Part shown: positions 36,766-46,167 of the stretch, piece by piece | How positions within the stretch are numbered: the stretch's first letter is position 1 | Layout of the letters: each line of letters starts with the position of its first letter | From: Leptospira sp. | GTDB lineage: Bacteria > Spirochaetota > Leptospiria > Leptospirales > Leptospiraceae | DNA length: 64,000 nt | Direction of reading: 5' to 3' | Assembly (NCBI GenBank): GCA_027533185.1 | Contig: JAPZTS010000037.1 | Span: 1 to 64,000 of the forward strand | Notes under the pieces: model-generated | What the model was told of the DNA's origin: nothing | Seen by the model: the letters and a program-made list of their open reading frames with translations, nothing else | The model's database searches: none | Position numbers and translations under genes: made by a program

Positions 36766-37908
36766 TTAAATTAATGACTCTCGAATACCGCCTGCTTTTC
36801 GTATCTCTTCGTATAGCTGTTTGGTTGTCTGTTCATCGACCGCAACATAACGAATCAAATACATCTCAGAGCGATTTTTTACGGGCATCATTTTTCCATG
36901 CAGTGAGTAACTTCCTCCACCAGGAATTTTAAACTGAATCTCCCATAAGTCTTGTAATTTCCAAATCTCAGATGAAATAGATGGTGGTAATACAAAAATA
37001 AGGCCACGATCGGAAAGTCTTTCCGACATAGTAACAAACGGTTGTGGCATTTCTTTAAACTCAAACTTTTTCTGATTGTTCTCTTTTTGGTCTTTCGCAA
37101 TTCTCCGAAGAAGATCCAGTTGTTTGTCTATATTTTCTTCAGAAAGAAGAATTTTGTTTTTGTCTAAAACAACATTTTGTTTGTTCGCATCTTCCGGAGG
37201 CCAAGGAGAAATTGTAAGAGAAATTTTTTTGACTAACATCAAATGGGATTCTCCCTTTCTCTCAATGGTTCCATCATAATGAAAGATCAGACCATTTTTT
37301 CCAGATTTGGAAATAACACCACCTATCAAATAACCTCCACTGGAAGGCCTAAATACATATAGTTTTGCTTTTTTTCCGGGAACCAAAAGGTCAGGTGACA
37401 AACCCTTTACACTCAATAGCAAATCTTCGGTTGTTTTTTGCATAACATACGTAAGTTCACCGCGTTCATCTGCTTCTAGTGATGCAACTTCGCCAACGAT
37501 CAGGTCATTTAGACTAAGAATTTCTTTTTTGAATTCAACACCTGATCGGAAAAGTTTATCGAAAAGATTCACTTCCTTTTCAGTAGGATTTTCAGTTGAG
37601 TTTAAAAAATATCTGTACAAAGCGTTCTTTAATTTATTCCGATTTTCAGCAAACAGATACAACTCTCGTTCGTCTTCTGTTAAAGTATCGTAAAAGGATT
37701 TTAAAATATTCAATTCAGCTTGGGTACATTTTCTTGCACGAGCATACCTTTGAAATTCACCCCAGTAGTTTACCACCTTTCCTTGTTTGTTCTGGAGATA
37801 ATTCATTACCTGCACGTACAAAAACGCGGCAACCAACATCAAAAAAACGTAAAAAAAGTAGATCATTTCAAACTTCGGAAATATCCAAACCTGTGCTACA
37901 AAATCCAT
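36766..37908 (-). CDS. Membrane-anchored protein with possible PilZ-like C-terminal domain
   Basis: A 380-residue protein with one N-terminal membrane helix (about 15-35) and a cytosolic part. Residues about 135-225 form a small beta-barrel-like domain (LLVPGKKAKLYVFRPSSGGYL), and about 290-370 form another with VTMSERLSDRGLIFVLP, reminiscent of the flagellar-brake plus PilZ arrangement, but the RxxxR motif that binds cyclic-di-GMP is not seen. AAAGGAAAAG precedes the ATG. It diverges from murA across 44 bases. PilZ assignment is tentative. Confidence 0.6.
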   Translation of the reverse strand: MDFVAQVWIFPKFEMIYFFYVFLMLVAAFLYVQVMNYLQNKQGKVVNYWGEFQRYARARKCTQAELNILKSFYDTLTEDERELYLFAENRNKLKNALYRYFLNSTENPTEKEVNLFDKLFRSGVEFKKEILSLNDLIVGEVASLEADERGELTYVMQKTTEDLLLSVKGLSPDLLVPGKKAKLYVFRPSSGGYLIGGVISKSGKNGLIFHYDGTIERKGESHLMLVKKISLTISPWPPEDANKQNVVLDKNKILLSEENIDKQLDLLRRIAKDQKENNQKKFEFKEMPQPFVTMSERLSDRGLIFVLPPSISSEIWKLQDLWEIQFKIPGGGSYSLHGKMMPVKNRSEMYLIRYVAVDEQTTKQLYEEIRKAGGIRESLI

Positions 37909-37952
37909 AAATTACTTTTCCTTTCTCCCAACCTTGCATTCCATGGAAGCAA

Positions 37953-39257
37953 GTGAGCTCATCCTACTTTAAAATTATCGGCAGAAATCCTCTCCACGGA
38001 ACAATTACCCCGCAAGGCAATAAAAACGAAGCCTTGCCTTTACTCGGTGCCCTCCTTCTTTGGGAAGGAGATGTAGTTTTAGAAAACCTTCCCGAAATAG
38101 CAGATGTTCTCAAATTGATGGAAGTCTTACGCCATATCGGGGTTGAGATAACTGCTGAAGACACAAAAGGATCCTACCTCTTTCGAAAAAAGAATCCAGT
38201 CAAATCTGACCTTCCGTACGAGCTCTGTTCCCAGTTGCGGGGAGCCGTAACCCTGGCTGGTCCTATTCTCGCCAGGACTGGCCGAGTCTTCCTTCCAAAA
38301 CCAGGCGGTGATAAAATTGGGCGCAGGCGGATGGACACACATCTTTTGGCCTTGGAGGCCTTGGGTGCAAAGATCGAAGTTTTCCCAGATGGGTACATGA
38401 TCACAGCAGAAAGACTTTCCGGAAAGGATATCCTCCTCGATGAAGCATCTGTAACCGCAACGGAGAATGCTGTTATGGCCGCCGTCTTCGCAGAAGGAAC
38501 GACCATCATCCGCAATGCCGCCTCGGAACCTCATGTCCAAGGATTGTGCCGATTTCTCAATGCTGCAGGAGCAAAAATTGAAGGGATTGGCACTAATTTA
38601 CTCCAAATAACAGGAGTTACAAGTCTTAGTTCACCCAGTGGAGTTTTGCGACACCGAATCGGAAGTGATTACCTTGAGATAGGTTCTTTTATCAGCTTAG
38701 CTGCAGTCACAGGTGGTGAAATTCATATCAAGGATGTAAACCTTGATGATATCAGAATGATTCGAATGGTTTACTCGAGACTGGGAATCGATGTAAGGCC
38801 AACAGACTCAGGTATACTTGTTCCTTCCGACCAAAAAATGGAGATCATCCCAGACTACCATGGTGCCACTCCAAAAATTGACGATGCTCCCTGGCCAGGT
38901 TTTCCCGCGGATATGACCTCTGTTGCTTTAGTGACAGCAACTCAATGCAAAGGAACAGTTCTCATCCATGAAAAACTTTTTGAATCACGACTCTTTTTTG
39001 TAGACCATATCATTGCAATGGGTGCCCAGATCATTCTTTGTGATCCGCACCGAGCCATCGTGATAGGATCGAACAGACTGTACGGACAACGTGTAGCAAG
39101 TCCCGATATCCGAGCTGGAATGGCAATGATCATTGCTGCTCTCTGTGCGGAAGGTACGAGTGAAATACACAATATCGTACAGATTGACCGAGGTTTTGAG
39201 GCAATTGACACAAGACTTCGTTCCTTAGGCGCACAAATTGAGAGAGTTCCCGAATAA
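37953..39257 (+). CDS. murA: MurA, UDP-GlcNAc enolpyruvyl transferase, with Asp in place of the active-site Cys
   Basis: A 434-residue enzyme for the first committed step of peptidoglycan synthesis. GNKNEALP (Lys24, E. coli Lys22), FPADMTS (Asp, E. coli Asp305) and [12 protein letters not shown] (Arg, E. coli Arg397) are intact. The catalytic loop reads [10 protein letters not shown]: Asp120 stands where E. coli has Cys115, the residue alkylated by fosfomycin. The start is a GTG at 37953 with GGAAG just upstream. The polyferredoxin gene follows after 6 bases. Confidence 0.95.
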   Translation: MSSSYFKIIGRNPLHGTITPQGNKNEALPLLGALLLWEGDVVLENLPEIADVLKLMEVLRHIGVEITAEDTKGSYLFRKKNPVKSDLPYELCSQLRGAVTLAGPILARTGRVFLPKPGGDKIGRRRMDTHLLALEALGAKIEVFPDGYMITAERLSGKDILLDEASVTATENAVMAAVFAEGTTIIRNAASEPHVQGLCRFLNAAGAKIEGIGTNLLQITGVTSLSSPSGVLRHRIGSDYLEIGSFISLAAVTGGEIHIKDVNLDDIRMIRMVYSRLGIDVRPTDSGILVPSDQKMEIIPDYHGATPKIDDAPWPGFPADMTSVALVTATQCKGTVLIHEKLFESRLFFVDHIIAMGAQIILCDPHRAIVIGSNRLYGQRVASPDIRAGMAMIIAALCAEGTSEIHNIVQIDRGFEAIDTRLRSLGAQIERVPE

Positions 39258-39263
39258 ATTTGA

Positions 39264-40007
39264 ATGAATCGAAAAGATTTATTTAAAGATAGTTTTAAGT
39301 CTATTGTTAACTTCACGTTTCAAAAAGCGGATGAACTTGCCGAAGTTATCTCGGATGTTTGGGAAGAAGAAAAGGACCAAACTTCTAAATCAAAGCCTAA
39401 CTCTAAGGGGAACGCTAATTTTATTTCAGAAAAAAATCAAAAACTAATAGGACAAAATAAACAATCGGATAACCAAAAAAATCTAAAAAACCCTCAAAAA
39501 CCTAGGGAAAAGCAGAAAAAATCAAAGATGTTCCAATCCCTAACACTGCCTCCAGGGAACAGTCTGAACTTTTTTTCACTTTGTACAGGTTGTAATGAAT
39601 GTATTTTTTCTTGTCCTTACTCCGTCTTATTTCCTGTTACATTAGAAAATTCACAAAAAACGTATCCATTTTTAGATCCGAACGCAAAAGCCTGCAAACT
39701 TTGCGTTGACACTCCTTGTATTTCCGCCTGCCCCGAATCGGCCCTGCTTCCGATTGAGAATGATTCTAAACCAAAGTTTGGTAAGGCGGTCGCACAACAC
39801 GAACACTGCATCAATCACAAAACAGGCACCCAAACATGTAATGCCTGTGAGACAGTCTGCCCTATCCCGAAAACAGTGAATTTTAAAGGCAATTTGCCTA
39901 AATTCTCTCAAAGCTCATGTACTGGATGCGGACAATGTGTCGAAGTTTGCCCTTCCTTCCCAAAAGCAATCCAAATCAAAGTAAACAAAATCACGGTAGA
40001 ACTTTAA
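39264..40007 (+). CDS. Polyferredoxin with multiple 4Fe-4S motifs
   Basis: A 247-residue cytosolic protein. After a Lys-, Asn- and Gln-rich N-terminus (about 25-95) come cluster motifs CTGCNECIFSCPYS, CKLCVDTPCISACPES, a CINHKTGTQTCNACETVCP segment and CTGCGQCVEVCPSFP. The arrangement resembles NapF- and NapG-type ferredoxins. It starts 6 bases after murA and is probably co-transcribed with it, but no redox partner gene is near. The partner is unknown. Confidence 0.8.
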   Translation: MNRKDLFKDSFKSIVNFTFQKADELAEVISDVWEEEKDQTSKSKPNSKGNANFISEKNQKLIGQNKQSDNQKNLKNPQKPREKQKKSKMFQSLTLPPGNSLNFFSLCTGCNECIFSCPYSVLFPVTLENSQKTYPFLDPNAKACKLCVDTPCISACPESALLPIENDSKPKFGKAVAQHEHCINHKTGTQTCNACETVCPIPKTVNFKGNLPKFSQSSCTGCGQCVEVCPSFPKAIQIKVNKITVEL

Positions 40008-40111
40008 AAAAAAATAAATGTTCAATAAAAAATAAAAAAATTTCCTTCGTATGCCTTGGTTACCTTTTCTTCGCAAAACATCAAAAAAATGTTATTCGGG
40101 AAAAAAATATG

Positions 40112-40141
40112 TTGAAAATATTTGGTAGTTTCATTTAAACT
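40112..40141 (+). promoter_or_regulatory. Weak candidate promoter for the zinc-ribbon gene
   Basis: A TTGAAA (40112-40117) with a TAAACT about 18 bases on lies in the AT-rich stretch 40008-40202. The match is partial, and the region has no other recognisable feature. Confidence 0.25.
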
Positions 40142-40202
40142 TTTAAGGGAGAGTCAAATCTCGGAATAAATATAAATTTAGTGTTAAAGGAAAAAGAAAG
40201 CT

Positions 40203-40517
40203 ATGGAACCACAAAAAGTAGGCCCAGGACAAATAGACAAAATCGCAGATGATCTAAAAAAAGATCCTGAAAAATCGATCGGTAATTACCTCTTCAAAGG
40301 ATTCCGAATCCAAATTTCTAAGTACAAAGCATCTGGTGCAGAACGAGTTCAACAGCTTTACAAAAGAAGACGTGCTCAAGGTCTCTGTATCGTTTGCGGA
40401 ACGAAAGTAACTAGAAAAAACCCGCTTACAGGAAAACTTTACAGACTCTGTGATGAGCACCGTGCTCAGATCGACCAAAAGAACAAGGAAAAAGCTAAGG
40501 CAAAAAAAGGAAAATAA
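40203..40517 (+). CDS. Small basic zinc-ribbon protein of unknown function
   Basis: A 104-residue, strongly basic protein. An N-terminal helical region with basic residues precedes a four-ligand zinc site made of CIVCGTKV and LCDEH, then a Lys- and Ala-rich tail ending KAKAKKGK. AAGGA lies 11 bases before the ATG. It is monocistronic, bounded by an AT-rich leader and a strong terminator, which suggests a highly or independently expressed gene. RNA or ribosome binding is a guess from charge. Confidence 0.75.
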   Translation: MEPQKVGPGQIDKIADDLKKDPEKSIGNYLFKGFRIQISKYKASGAERVQQLYKRRRAQGLCIVCGTKVTRKNPLTGKLYRLCDEHRAQIDQKNKEKAKAKKGK

Positions 40518-40542
40518 ACCTTTTTTTCTAACCTTGTTCGTA

Positions 40543-40573
40543 AAAGGGGACTCTTTGGGTCCCCTTTTTTTTT
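40543..40573 (+). terminator. Rho-independent terminator after the zinc-ribbon gene
   Basis: A 9-bp stem AAAGGGGAC/GTCCCCTTT with a TCTTTGG loop is followed directly by a run of T. The first arm is preceded by A residues, so it could also stop transcripts from the other side. Confidence 0.9.
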
Positions 40574-40630
40574 AGGTTCGCACCCCTTTGTTTTCTTTAC
40601 TTTTTGCACAAATGCGTTTCGATATTGCCT

Positions 40631-41464
40631 ATGAAATTTTTCCGAACCCTTTTCGTTTCCATTCTCTGTCTTCAGTGTTCCCAACTGATTTGGAAAAAGG
40701 CAAACCTTGCTCTCGAAGTTTCTCCCGGAAGTGATCCTAAAGATAGTTTGGTTCTAACAGTCGAATACGAAGAAAAGGATTCTTGGAACCCGCTGAATGG
40801 AACAACGGATAAAAGAAATTACCGCAGTGTCATTCGCTTGCATTCTTCTACCGATACCAAAACAAAAGCGAAAAAAGAATGGGTTCTCCCTTCTTGGGCA
40901 CTCGGAGATGGGATTTTCTACCATTCAGGTGCGGACACACTCTTCGTACTTTACGGAAAGGATGACGAATACGGGACACTACAACAAACTCTATCCATTT
41001 ACCCGAGTGGCGGTGGGGCCTTTTCCTACCCTGCAAAGCCAGAAAATCGAATTATCTTTCAAATGGCACCCTCCCCGAAGGGTACTGAGGTGGCACTCAT
41101 TACTGCGAATCGCGATTCTGAAAATGAATATTCGGAATTTGAATTGAACCTAATCCGACTCCCATCCAAAAACGTCCAGACCTATCCATTGAGTTTTTGG
41201 ACAGCACTTCCCATGTATGGGATGAGATGGGCCGAAGATGGCAGCAGTTTGTTTATACGCACACCAGACGAGGTATTAAAACTGGGTACAAATGGATTAA
41301 CTCCGACGAAGTCCTTTCCAGACTGCTATTCTGTTTCTACGAATTACGGAAAATGGGCGTATGAAACTGCGGAGGTGGAACCAGGTGGTAACATTCAAAT
41401 TGGCAAAAAATTGCCCACTCCGAAAATGATTTCGAATTTAGACCAAGTCCGTCTCTGCCGTTGA
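40631..41464 (+). CDS. Lipoprotein with WD40/TolB-like beta-propeller features
   Basis: A 277-residue protein from the ATG at 40631, which begins a signal peptide with lipobox LCLQC (Cys about 16). The body has repeated strand units with DGSSLF- and EWVLPSWALGDG-type turns, suggesting a small propeller; the repeat number is not determined. No specific family is recognised. It lies downstream of the terminator and upstream of fliI. Confidence 0.75.
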   Translation: MKFFRTLFVSILCLQCSQLIWKKANLALEVSPGSDPKDSLVLTVEYEEKDSWNPLNGTTDKRNYRSVIRLHSSTDTKTKAKKEWVLPSWALGDGIFYHSGADTLFVLYGKDDEYGTLQQTLSIYPSGGGAFSYPAKPENRIIFQMAPSPKGTEVALITANRDSENEYSEFELNLIRLPSKNVQTYPLSFWTALPMYGMRWAEDGSSLFIRTPDEVLKLGTNGLTPTKSFPDCYSVSTNYGKWAYETAEVEPGGNIQIGKKLPTPKMISNLDQVRLCR

Positions 41465-41477
41465 ACAACTTGCGGAA

Positions 41478-41547
41478 CTAAGATTCTCTCTTAGTCGGAT
41501 GTAGATTCCCATCTACATCGGCTTCCTTCTTGGGGGGAATTCTCCCC
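41478..41547. repeat. Three tandem inverted repeats in the fliI leader
   Basis: Three perfect hairpins follow one another: CTAAGA/TCTTAG (41478-41494, 5-base loop), GATGTAGAT/ATCTACATC (41498-41519, 4-base loop) and GGGGA/TCCCC (41534-41547, 4-base loop). None is followed by a T-run. They fill most of the gap between the lipoprotein gene and fliI, so they are likely in the fliI 5' leader or the lipoprotein 3' end. Confidence 0.6.
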
Positions 41548-41575
41548 GAAGAAATCCAATTCGCTTGATAAAATT

Positions 41576-42970
41576 ATGTCTCATCATGAGAGTGGGAAAG
41601 TCCCCATGATTGAGAAAAAATTTACAGAAGAAATCGATGCCATTTCGAAATATTTGAATGTCGTCGAGAAGATCGAACCAATTCGAAAGAGTGGGGTCAT
41701 TGTTTCTGTAGTTGGTAACGTTATCTATTCGCAAGGACCGCCCGACTCCAAAATCGGAGAGATCTTAGAAGTGGAACGAGGGAGTGATAAAGGTTATTTA
41801 CCTTGTGTCTTAGTTGGCTTCAAAGACCACTTATACACCTTAATGCCATTAGGTGACACGCAGCAAATTTTCCCACATGCCTTTGTATTTTCCTCCGGAA
41901 GAACGATAACTCTGAGCGCTGGTCCTGAACTTCTTGGTCGCGTTTTAAATGGTCTAGGAAAGCCCATTGATAGCAAAGGAATACTAATCACTACGGAAGA
42001 AAGGCCCTCTGAACCGAGGTTTCTGAATCCTTTAGATAGACCCCCGATTTCTGAAGTTTTAGAAACAGGTGTTAGGTCCATCGATGGACTTCTTACGGTG
42101 GGCAAAGGTCAAAGAATTGGTATTTTTTCAGGATCTGGAGTAGGAAAGTCTAGTTTATTAGGAATGATTGCTCGTTATACGAGTGCCGATGTAAATGTTG
42201 TCGCTCTCATCGGAGAAAGGGGCCGAGAGGTAAATGAATTCTTAAACATTGAACTGGGAAAAGAAGCCATGGCCAAGTCGGTTGTTTTCGTTTCCACATC
42301 TGATTCATCAAAAATGGAACAAGTTAGCTGTGCAAATCTGGCCTGTTCAGCTGCTGAGTTTTTTAGAGATAAAGGTTTATCGGTAAACCTCTATATGGAC
42401 TCTTTAACCCGATATGCAGAAGCATTAAGAGAATTATCTATCGGTGAGCCAGTAGTTACAAAGGGTTATGCTTCCAGTGTTTTTTCTAAAATGGCAAAGT
42501 TAGTCGAAAGGGCAGGAACATCACATAACGGAGGCTCTATCACTGGTTTTTATACAATCTTAACAGACGCTGATGATGACATGGATGATATTGTTGCTGA
42601 TAAGGTTCGAGGTTTTATTGATGGTCATATAATTTTGACTAGAAAACTTGCAGAGCAGAGTCACTATCCTGCAATTGATATCCCCTCTTCTCTTTCTAGA
42701 CTCATGCAAAAAATTGTAAGTGAAGACCACTACATGCGTGCGTCGATCATCCGTGAATTGCTATCAAAATACAAGTCCAACGAAGATTTGATTATGTTAG
42801 GCGCATATGTCCGGGGAGCCGACGATAAAATTGACATGGCACTTGATAAAAAATCCAGTATTGATGATTATTTGCGGCAACGAATCGAAGAAAAATCCAA
42901 TTTTAGCGAAGCTCAATCCAAATTAGCTAAAATTCTTTTAGCCAGCCAAAGGCCTGAGGACGATTTCTAA
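41576..42970 (+). CDS. fliI: FliI, flagellar export ATPase
   Basis: A 464-residue F1-type ATPase that energises the flagellar type III export apparatus. Walker A is GSGVGKSS at about residues 185-192, followed by ALIGERGREVNEF and the Walker B region. The N-terminal domain (about 40-110) is normal for FliI. The ATG at 41576 is used, but the ATG at 41606 has a better purine stretch upstream. It is the only flagellar gene on this strand before fliJ; no fliH is seen upstream. Its last 4 bases overlap the sensor gene. Confidence 0.95.
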   Translation: MSHHESGKVPMIEKKFTEEIDAISKYLNVVEKIEPIRKSGVIVSVVGNVIYSQGPPDSKIGEILEVERGSDKGYLPCVLVGFKDHLYTLMPLGDTQQIFPHAFVFSSGRTITLSAGPELLGRVLNGLGKPIDSKGILITTEERPSEPRFLNPLDRPPISEVLETGVRSIDGLLTVGKGQRIGIFSGSGVGKSSLLGMIARYTSADVNVVALIGERGREVNEFLNIELGKEAMAKSVVFVSTSDSSKMEQVSCANLACSAAEFFRDKGLSVNLYMDSLTRYAEALRELSIGEPVVTKGYASSVFSKMAKLVERAGTSHNGGSITGFYTILTDADDDMDDIVADKVRGFIDGHIILTRKLAEQSHYPAIDIPSSLSRLMQKIVSEDHYMRASIIRELLSKYKSNEDLIMLGAYVRGADDKIDMALDKKSSIDDYLRQRIEEKSNFSEAQSKLAKILLASQRPEDDF

Positions 42971-45900
42971 TTAAGTTCCAAAAGCACTAGTGTAACGTCA
43001 TCATCAGGAGAGCGATTCCCTGTAAATTCTTTGATACTCTCGAGAATCAATCGTTTTGCTTCTTTTAATGGATACCCTTTATACCTTTGAACGAGAAGTT
43101 GCCAGTCATCTTGACCTATCATCACCTTTTCAGAGTTTGTTGCTTCCGTAATTCCATCTGTATACAAAATCAACCGATCACCCGATTGAAGATCTAAGGT
43201 TTCTTCTAGGATATCAAGTTCTGGAATCCAACCTATCAGTTTTCCTTGGGGTTGGCTCAGGATCGGTTGACTTGATCCTTTCCTGGTAATAATCAGAGGA
43301 GGATGACCAGATCGAGCATGAACAAGTTTTTTCTGATCGAGATCGATATAAACATAGGAAGCAGTCAGAAAAGCTCCTTTCATCTTTCCTACCAAGGTTG
43401 CATTTATTTGTTCCAACATTGCCTGAGGATTTCTAGAAAATCTTGTTTGGGTTGAGAAAGCAATTTTTAACATTGCTGAAATTAATGCTGCAGGTATTCC
43501 ATGCCCAGAAACATCAGCAACTAAAACTCCAATTTCATTTTTAGAAATAGCTACAAAATCAAAAAAATCACCACCTACACGATCCATTGGTTCATAATAG
43601 AACTCGGTCCACAGTCCTGCTAAGTTAGGTGCCTCCTCGGGGAGAATGGAACTTTGGAGTTTTCTTGCGACCTCCAATTCATTTTTAAATGCGATGTATT
43701 TGTTTTGCTCGGCGACTGCTTTTTTTAGAGTCAAAAGATTTTTGGATCTAGAAATCAATTCTCGTTTATCAAAAGGCTTTACAAGATAGTCATTTCCACC
43801 AGCTTCCAATGCGGTCACAATATCTGTAATTTGGTTTTTAGCTGTTAAAAACAAAATAGGAAGCTCATACAAGGAATAGGACTCACGTAATACCGAACAA
43901 ACATCATATCCACTCATACCAGGCATCATGATATCAAGTAACATCAAATCAAATGGTCCAAAATCGCGAACCAAACGAATCGCCTCACCTCCATTTGCTG
44001 CCTCAACGACTTCACATCCAATGAGAGTTAGATGATTTTTTAAAACTTGCCGATTGATTGGTTCATCATCTACCACTAGAACTCGTATCAAAACTGTTGA
44101 ATCACCTTCGTCTAAGTCTTCTTCAATCGGAGAGAGATCGATTACGTCGGTGCTAAACCAAAGTTCTTTTGCTGGATTTTTCTTATATTCAATTGGTATC
44201 TCGCCCTCTCTTGCCAGAGGCAATGTAAAATGAAAGTTTGATCCTTCACCTAACCTAGATTCTACCCAAATACTCCCACCATGTAGTTCTACGAGCCTTT
44301 TTGTAATCGCAAGGCCCAGTCCTGTCCCACCAAATTTCCGTGTGGTGGACGAATCAACCTGTTCAAACGACTGAAAGATATCCGTGAATTTATCTGGCGG
44401 AATGCCTACGCCGGTGTCGGAAATCGATATTTTTGCGAATCTTTCAGATATAGTAGCATTTAGTTCAATCCTGCCTTTTTCGGTAAACTTAATTGCATTC
44501 CCAATCAAATTGAAAAGGATTTGTTGGATTCTTGCCTCGTCTGCTAAAACGGGTGCAAAATCAAAAGGGATGTTATTGCGTACTTGTAAGTTTTTGGTTA
44601 CATAAAGAGGCCTTGAAATTACGAGTACTAATTCTGAAATTTGGTGGATATCTACCGATTTTAAATCTAAATCCAAGTCCCGATTCTTCATTTTAGAAAA
44701 ATCTAATATATCATCAACTAAAGAAGAGAGTCTTTTTCCCGAGCTAATGATCATTCCTAAATTTTGCCTTTGGTCCGGCGAAAGTTTACCGCCAAAACCA
44801 TCGAACATAGATTCTGCGATTCCAATAATTCCATTGAGTGGCGTTTTTAATTCATGAGAAGTATTTGCTAAAAATTCATCTTTGAGTTTATCGAGTGCAA
44901 GTAGTCTCTTAGACAAGGACTCAACTTGACTGAATGCTCTACTAAATCTTCGTGAGAGGGTTAAAGATTGAAAGAGTATAAACAAAAAAATACCGATAGG
45001 AACTGCTTCTATGGTATAGATGATCTGATTTGCGTTGAGAATATCTATTACGGAAGCAATAGCCATGGAGAGGAGACCACAGGTAAAAAGGATACTTCCC
45101 TCTTCCCTATACCAAGTAGCACGAAATACACCTTGCAGGATTATCAATACTCCATATAAAAAAAGGAAATTATAATATTTATTTAAGCTTGTGAAAACTA
45201 CCGTAGGCACTACAAGAACAAGTACTGAAAAGAAGAGAATGGGGAAAAAAAGTGACCAAGACATCCACTTCGGATAGTATTTTGGGTAAAACTCTCTGAA
45301 AAAGGCAAAAAACAAATAGGGAGATATGTAGAATGTTAGAAACTCGATTCGCAAACAGTTCGCCCAACCTAACACCTCTTCTAATTCGATGTAAACGAAC
45401 CTCTCACCTGTAAAAAGGGTTCGAATGGACAATAGCAATGCAGCCAAACCGAACAGATAGTTACCTGAGTCTGTACTCCTCCAATAATAGAGTCCAAAAT
45501 GATATAAAGCGATTATAAATACGGCACCTGCAAGGAATAGAGAAGAAGCAATATCTCTAACGTTCGCTTGTTGAACTAATTCCCACTCACCGAATAGGGG
45601 AGGTTCCCACATGCCACCTTTAGCGTGGTGGAAATTTGAAATTTCAAAAACCAGTTCATTTTCGCCATCTTTAAAGCGGACACTATAAATTTGAGATTCA
45701 TAGGATGGGACCCCGACGAGAGGATCTTTGGAAACAACACCCGCCCCTCCTAAAAATTCACCATTCCAGTAGACTCGGGAAGCAGTAGCCTGGTCCAAAG
45801 ATTTTATCCCAAAGGCAATATCCGAGCTGATACCCTCTGGTTTGGTCAGTTTGAGTCGGTAGGAACCAAAACCGTTTCCAGACCCAAGAACTGCATTCCA

Positions 45901-46167
45901 AAGCCCAGGAACTTGTAAACGAATGGAATGTCTATTTTCGCCAAGTGATAGGAATTGGCTCGGAAAAAATTCCCAAGTTCCTTCTAAAGGAATCGGAACT
46001 CCGATTTTTTTGGCGATAGGTTCCTTTGCTTCCGACCAAATGCACTCTGGAAAACCTAAAAATAGGCCGAGAGAAAGTAATAGATACTGTAAAATGATTC
46101 GGTGCAATAGGGACAAGATTCGGATTTTTTTTAAAAATACGAGTAAAAAAGAGTACAAAAATTCCAT
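42967..46167 (-). CDS. 7TMR-DISM sensor histidine kinase with receiver and PP2C-phosphatase domains in one chain
   Basis: A 1066-residue protein. An extracellular jelly-roll-like domain (about 45-200, LEGTWEFFPSQF), seven membrane helices (about 205-405), a dimerisation helix with His438 in SHELKTPLNG, a complete ATPase domain (ISDTGVGIPP and GGTGLGLAITKR), a receiver with LVVDDEP and DIMMPG, and a C-terminal SpoIIE-type phosphatase (GGDFFDF, ADVSGHG, YTDGITEA, PDDDVTL). So signal sensing, phosphorelay and phosphatase output are fused. I start at the ATG at 46167; the open frame goes further to a TTG. It lies between fliI and fliJ on the opposite strand, only 22 bases from fliJ. Confidence 0.92.
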   Translation of the reverse strand: MEFLYSFLLVFLKKIRILSLLHRIILQYLLLSLGLFLGFPECIWSEAKEPIAKKIGVPIPLEGTWEFFPSQFLSLGENRHSIRLQVPGLWNAVLGSGNGFGSYRLKLTKPEGISSDIAFGIKSLDQATASRVYWNGEFLGGAGVVSKDPLVGVPSYESQIYSVRFKDGENELVFEISNFHHAKGGMWEPPLFGEWELVQQANVRDIASSLFLAGAVFIIALYHFGLYYWRSTDSGNYLFGLAALLLSIRTLFTGERFVYIELEEVLGWANCLRIEFLTFYISPYLFFAFFREFYPKYYPKWMSWSLFFPILFFSVLVLVVPTVVFTSLNKYYNFLFLYGVLIILQGVFRATWYREEGSILFTCGLLSMAIASVIDILNANQIIYTIEAVPIGIFLFILFQSLTLSRRFSRAFSQVESLSKRLLALDKLKDEFLANTSHELKTPLNGIIGIAESMFDGFGGKLSPDQRQNLGMIISSGKRLSSLVDDILDFSKMKNRDLDLDLKSVDIHQISELVLVISRPLYVTKNLQVRNNIPFDFAPVLADEARIQQILFNLIGNAIKFTEKGRIELNATISERFAKISISDTGVGIPPDKFTDIFQSFEQVDSSTTRKFGGTGLGLAITKRLVELHGGSIWVESRLGEGSNFHFTLPLAREGEIPIEYKKNPAKELWFSTDVIDLSPIEEDLDEGDSTVLIRVLVVDDEPINRQVLKNHLTLIGCEVVEAANGGEAIRLVRDFGPFDLMLLDIMMPGMSGYDVCSVLRESYSLYELPILFLTAKNQITDIVTALEAGGNDYLVKPFDKRELISRSKNLLTLKKAVAEQNKYIAFKNELEVARKLQSSILPEEAPNLAGLWTEFYYEPMDRVGGDFFDFVAISKNEIGVLVADVSGHGIPAALISAMLKIAFSTQTRFSRNPQAMLEQINATLVGKMKGAFLTASYVYIDLDQKKLVHARSGHPPLIITRKGSSQPILSQPQGKLIGWIPELDILEETLDLQSGDRLILYTDGITEATNSEKVMIGQDDWQLLVQRYKGYPLKEAKRLILESIKEFTGNRSPDDDVTLVLLELN

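Noticed and set aside
40008..40202. Possible small RNA or gene in the AT-rich leader of the zinc-ribbon gene
   Set aside because: No terminator, conserved stem or usable start signal is seen; only a weak promoter was noted.
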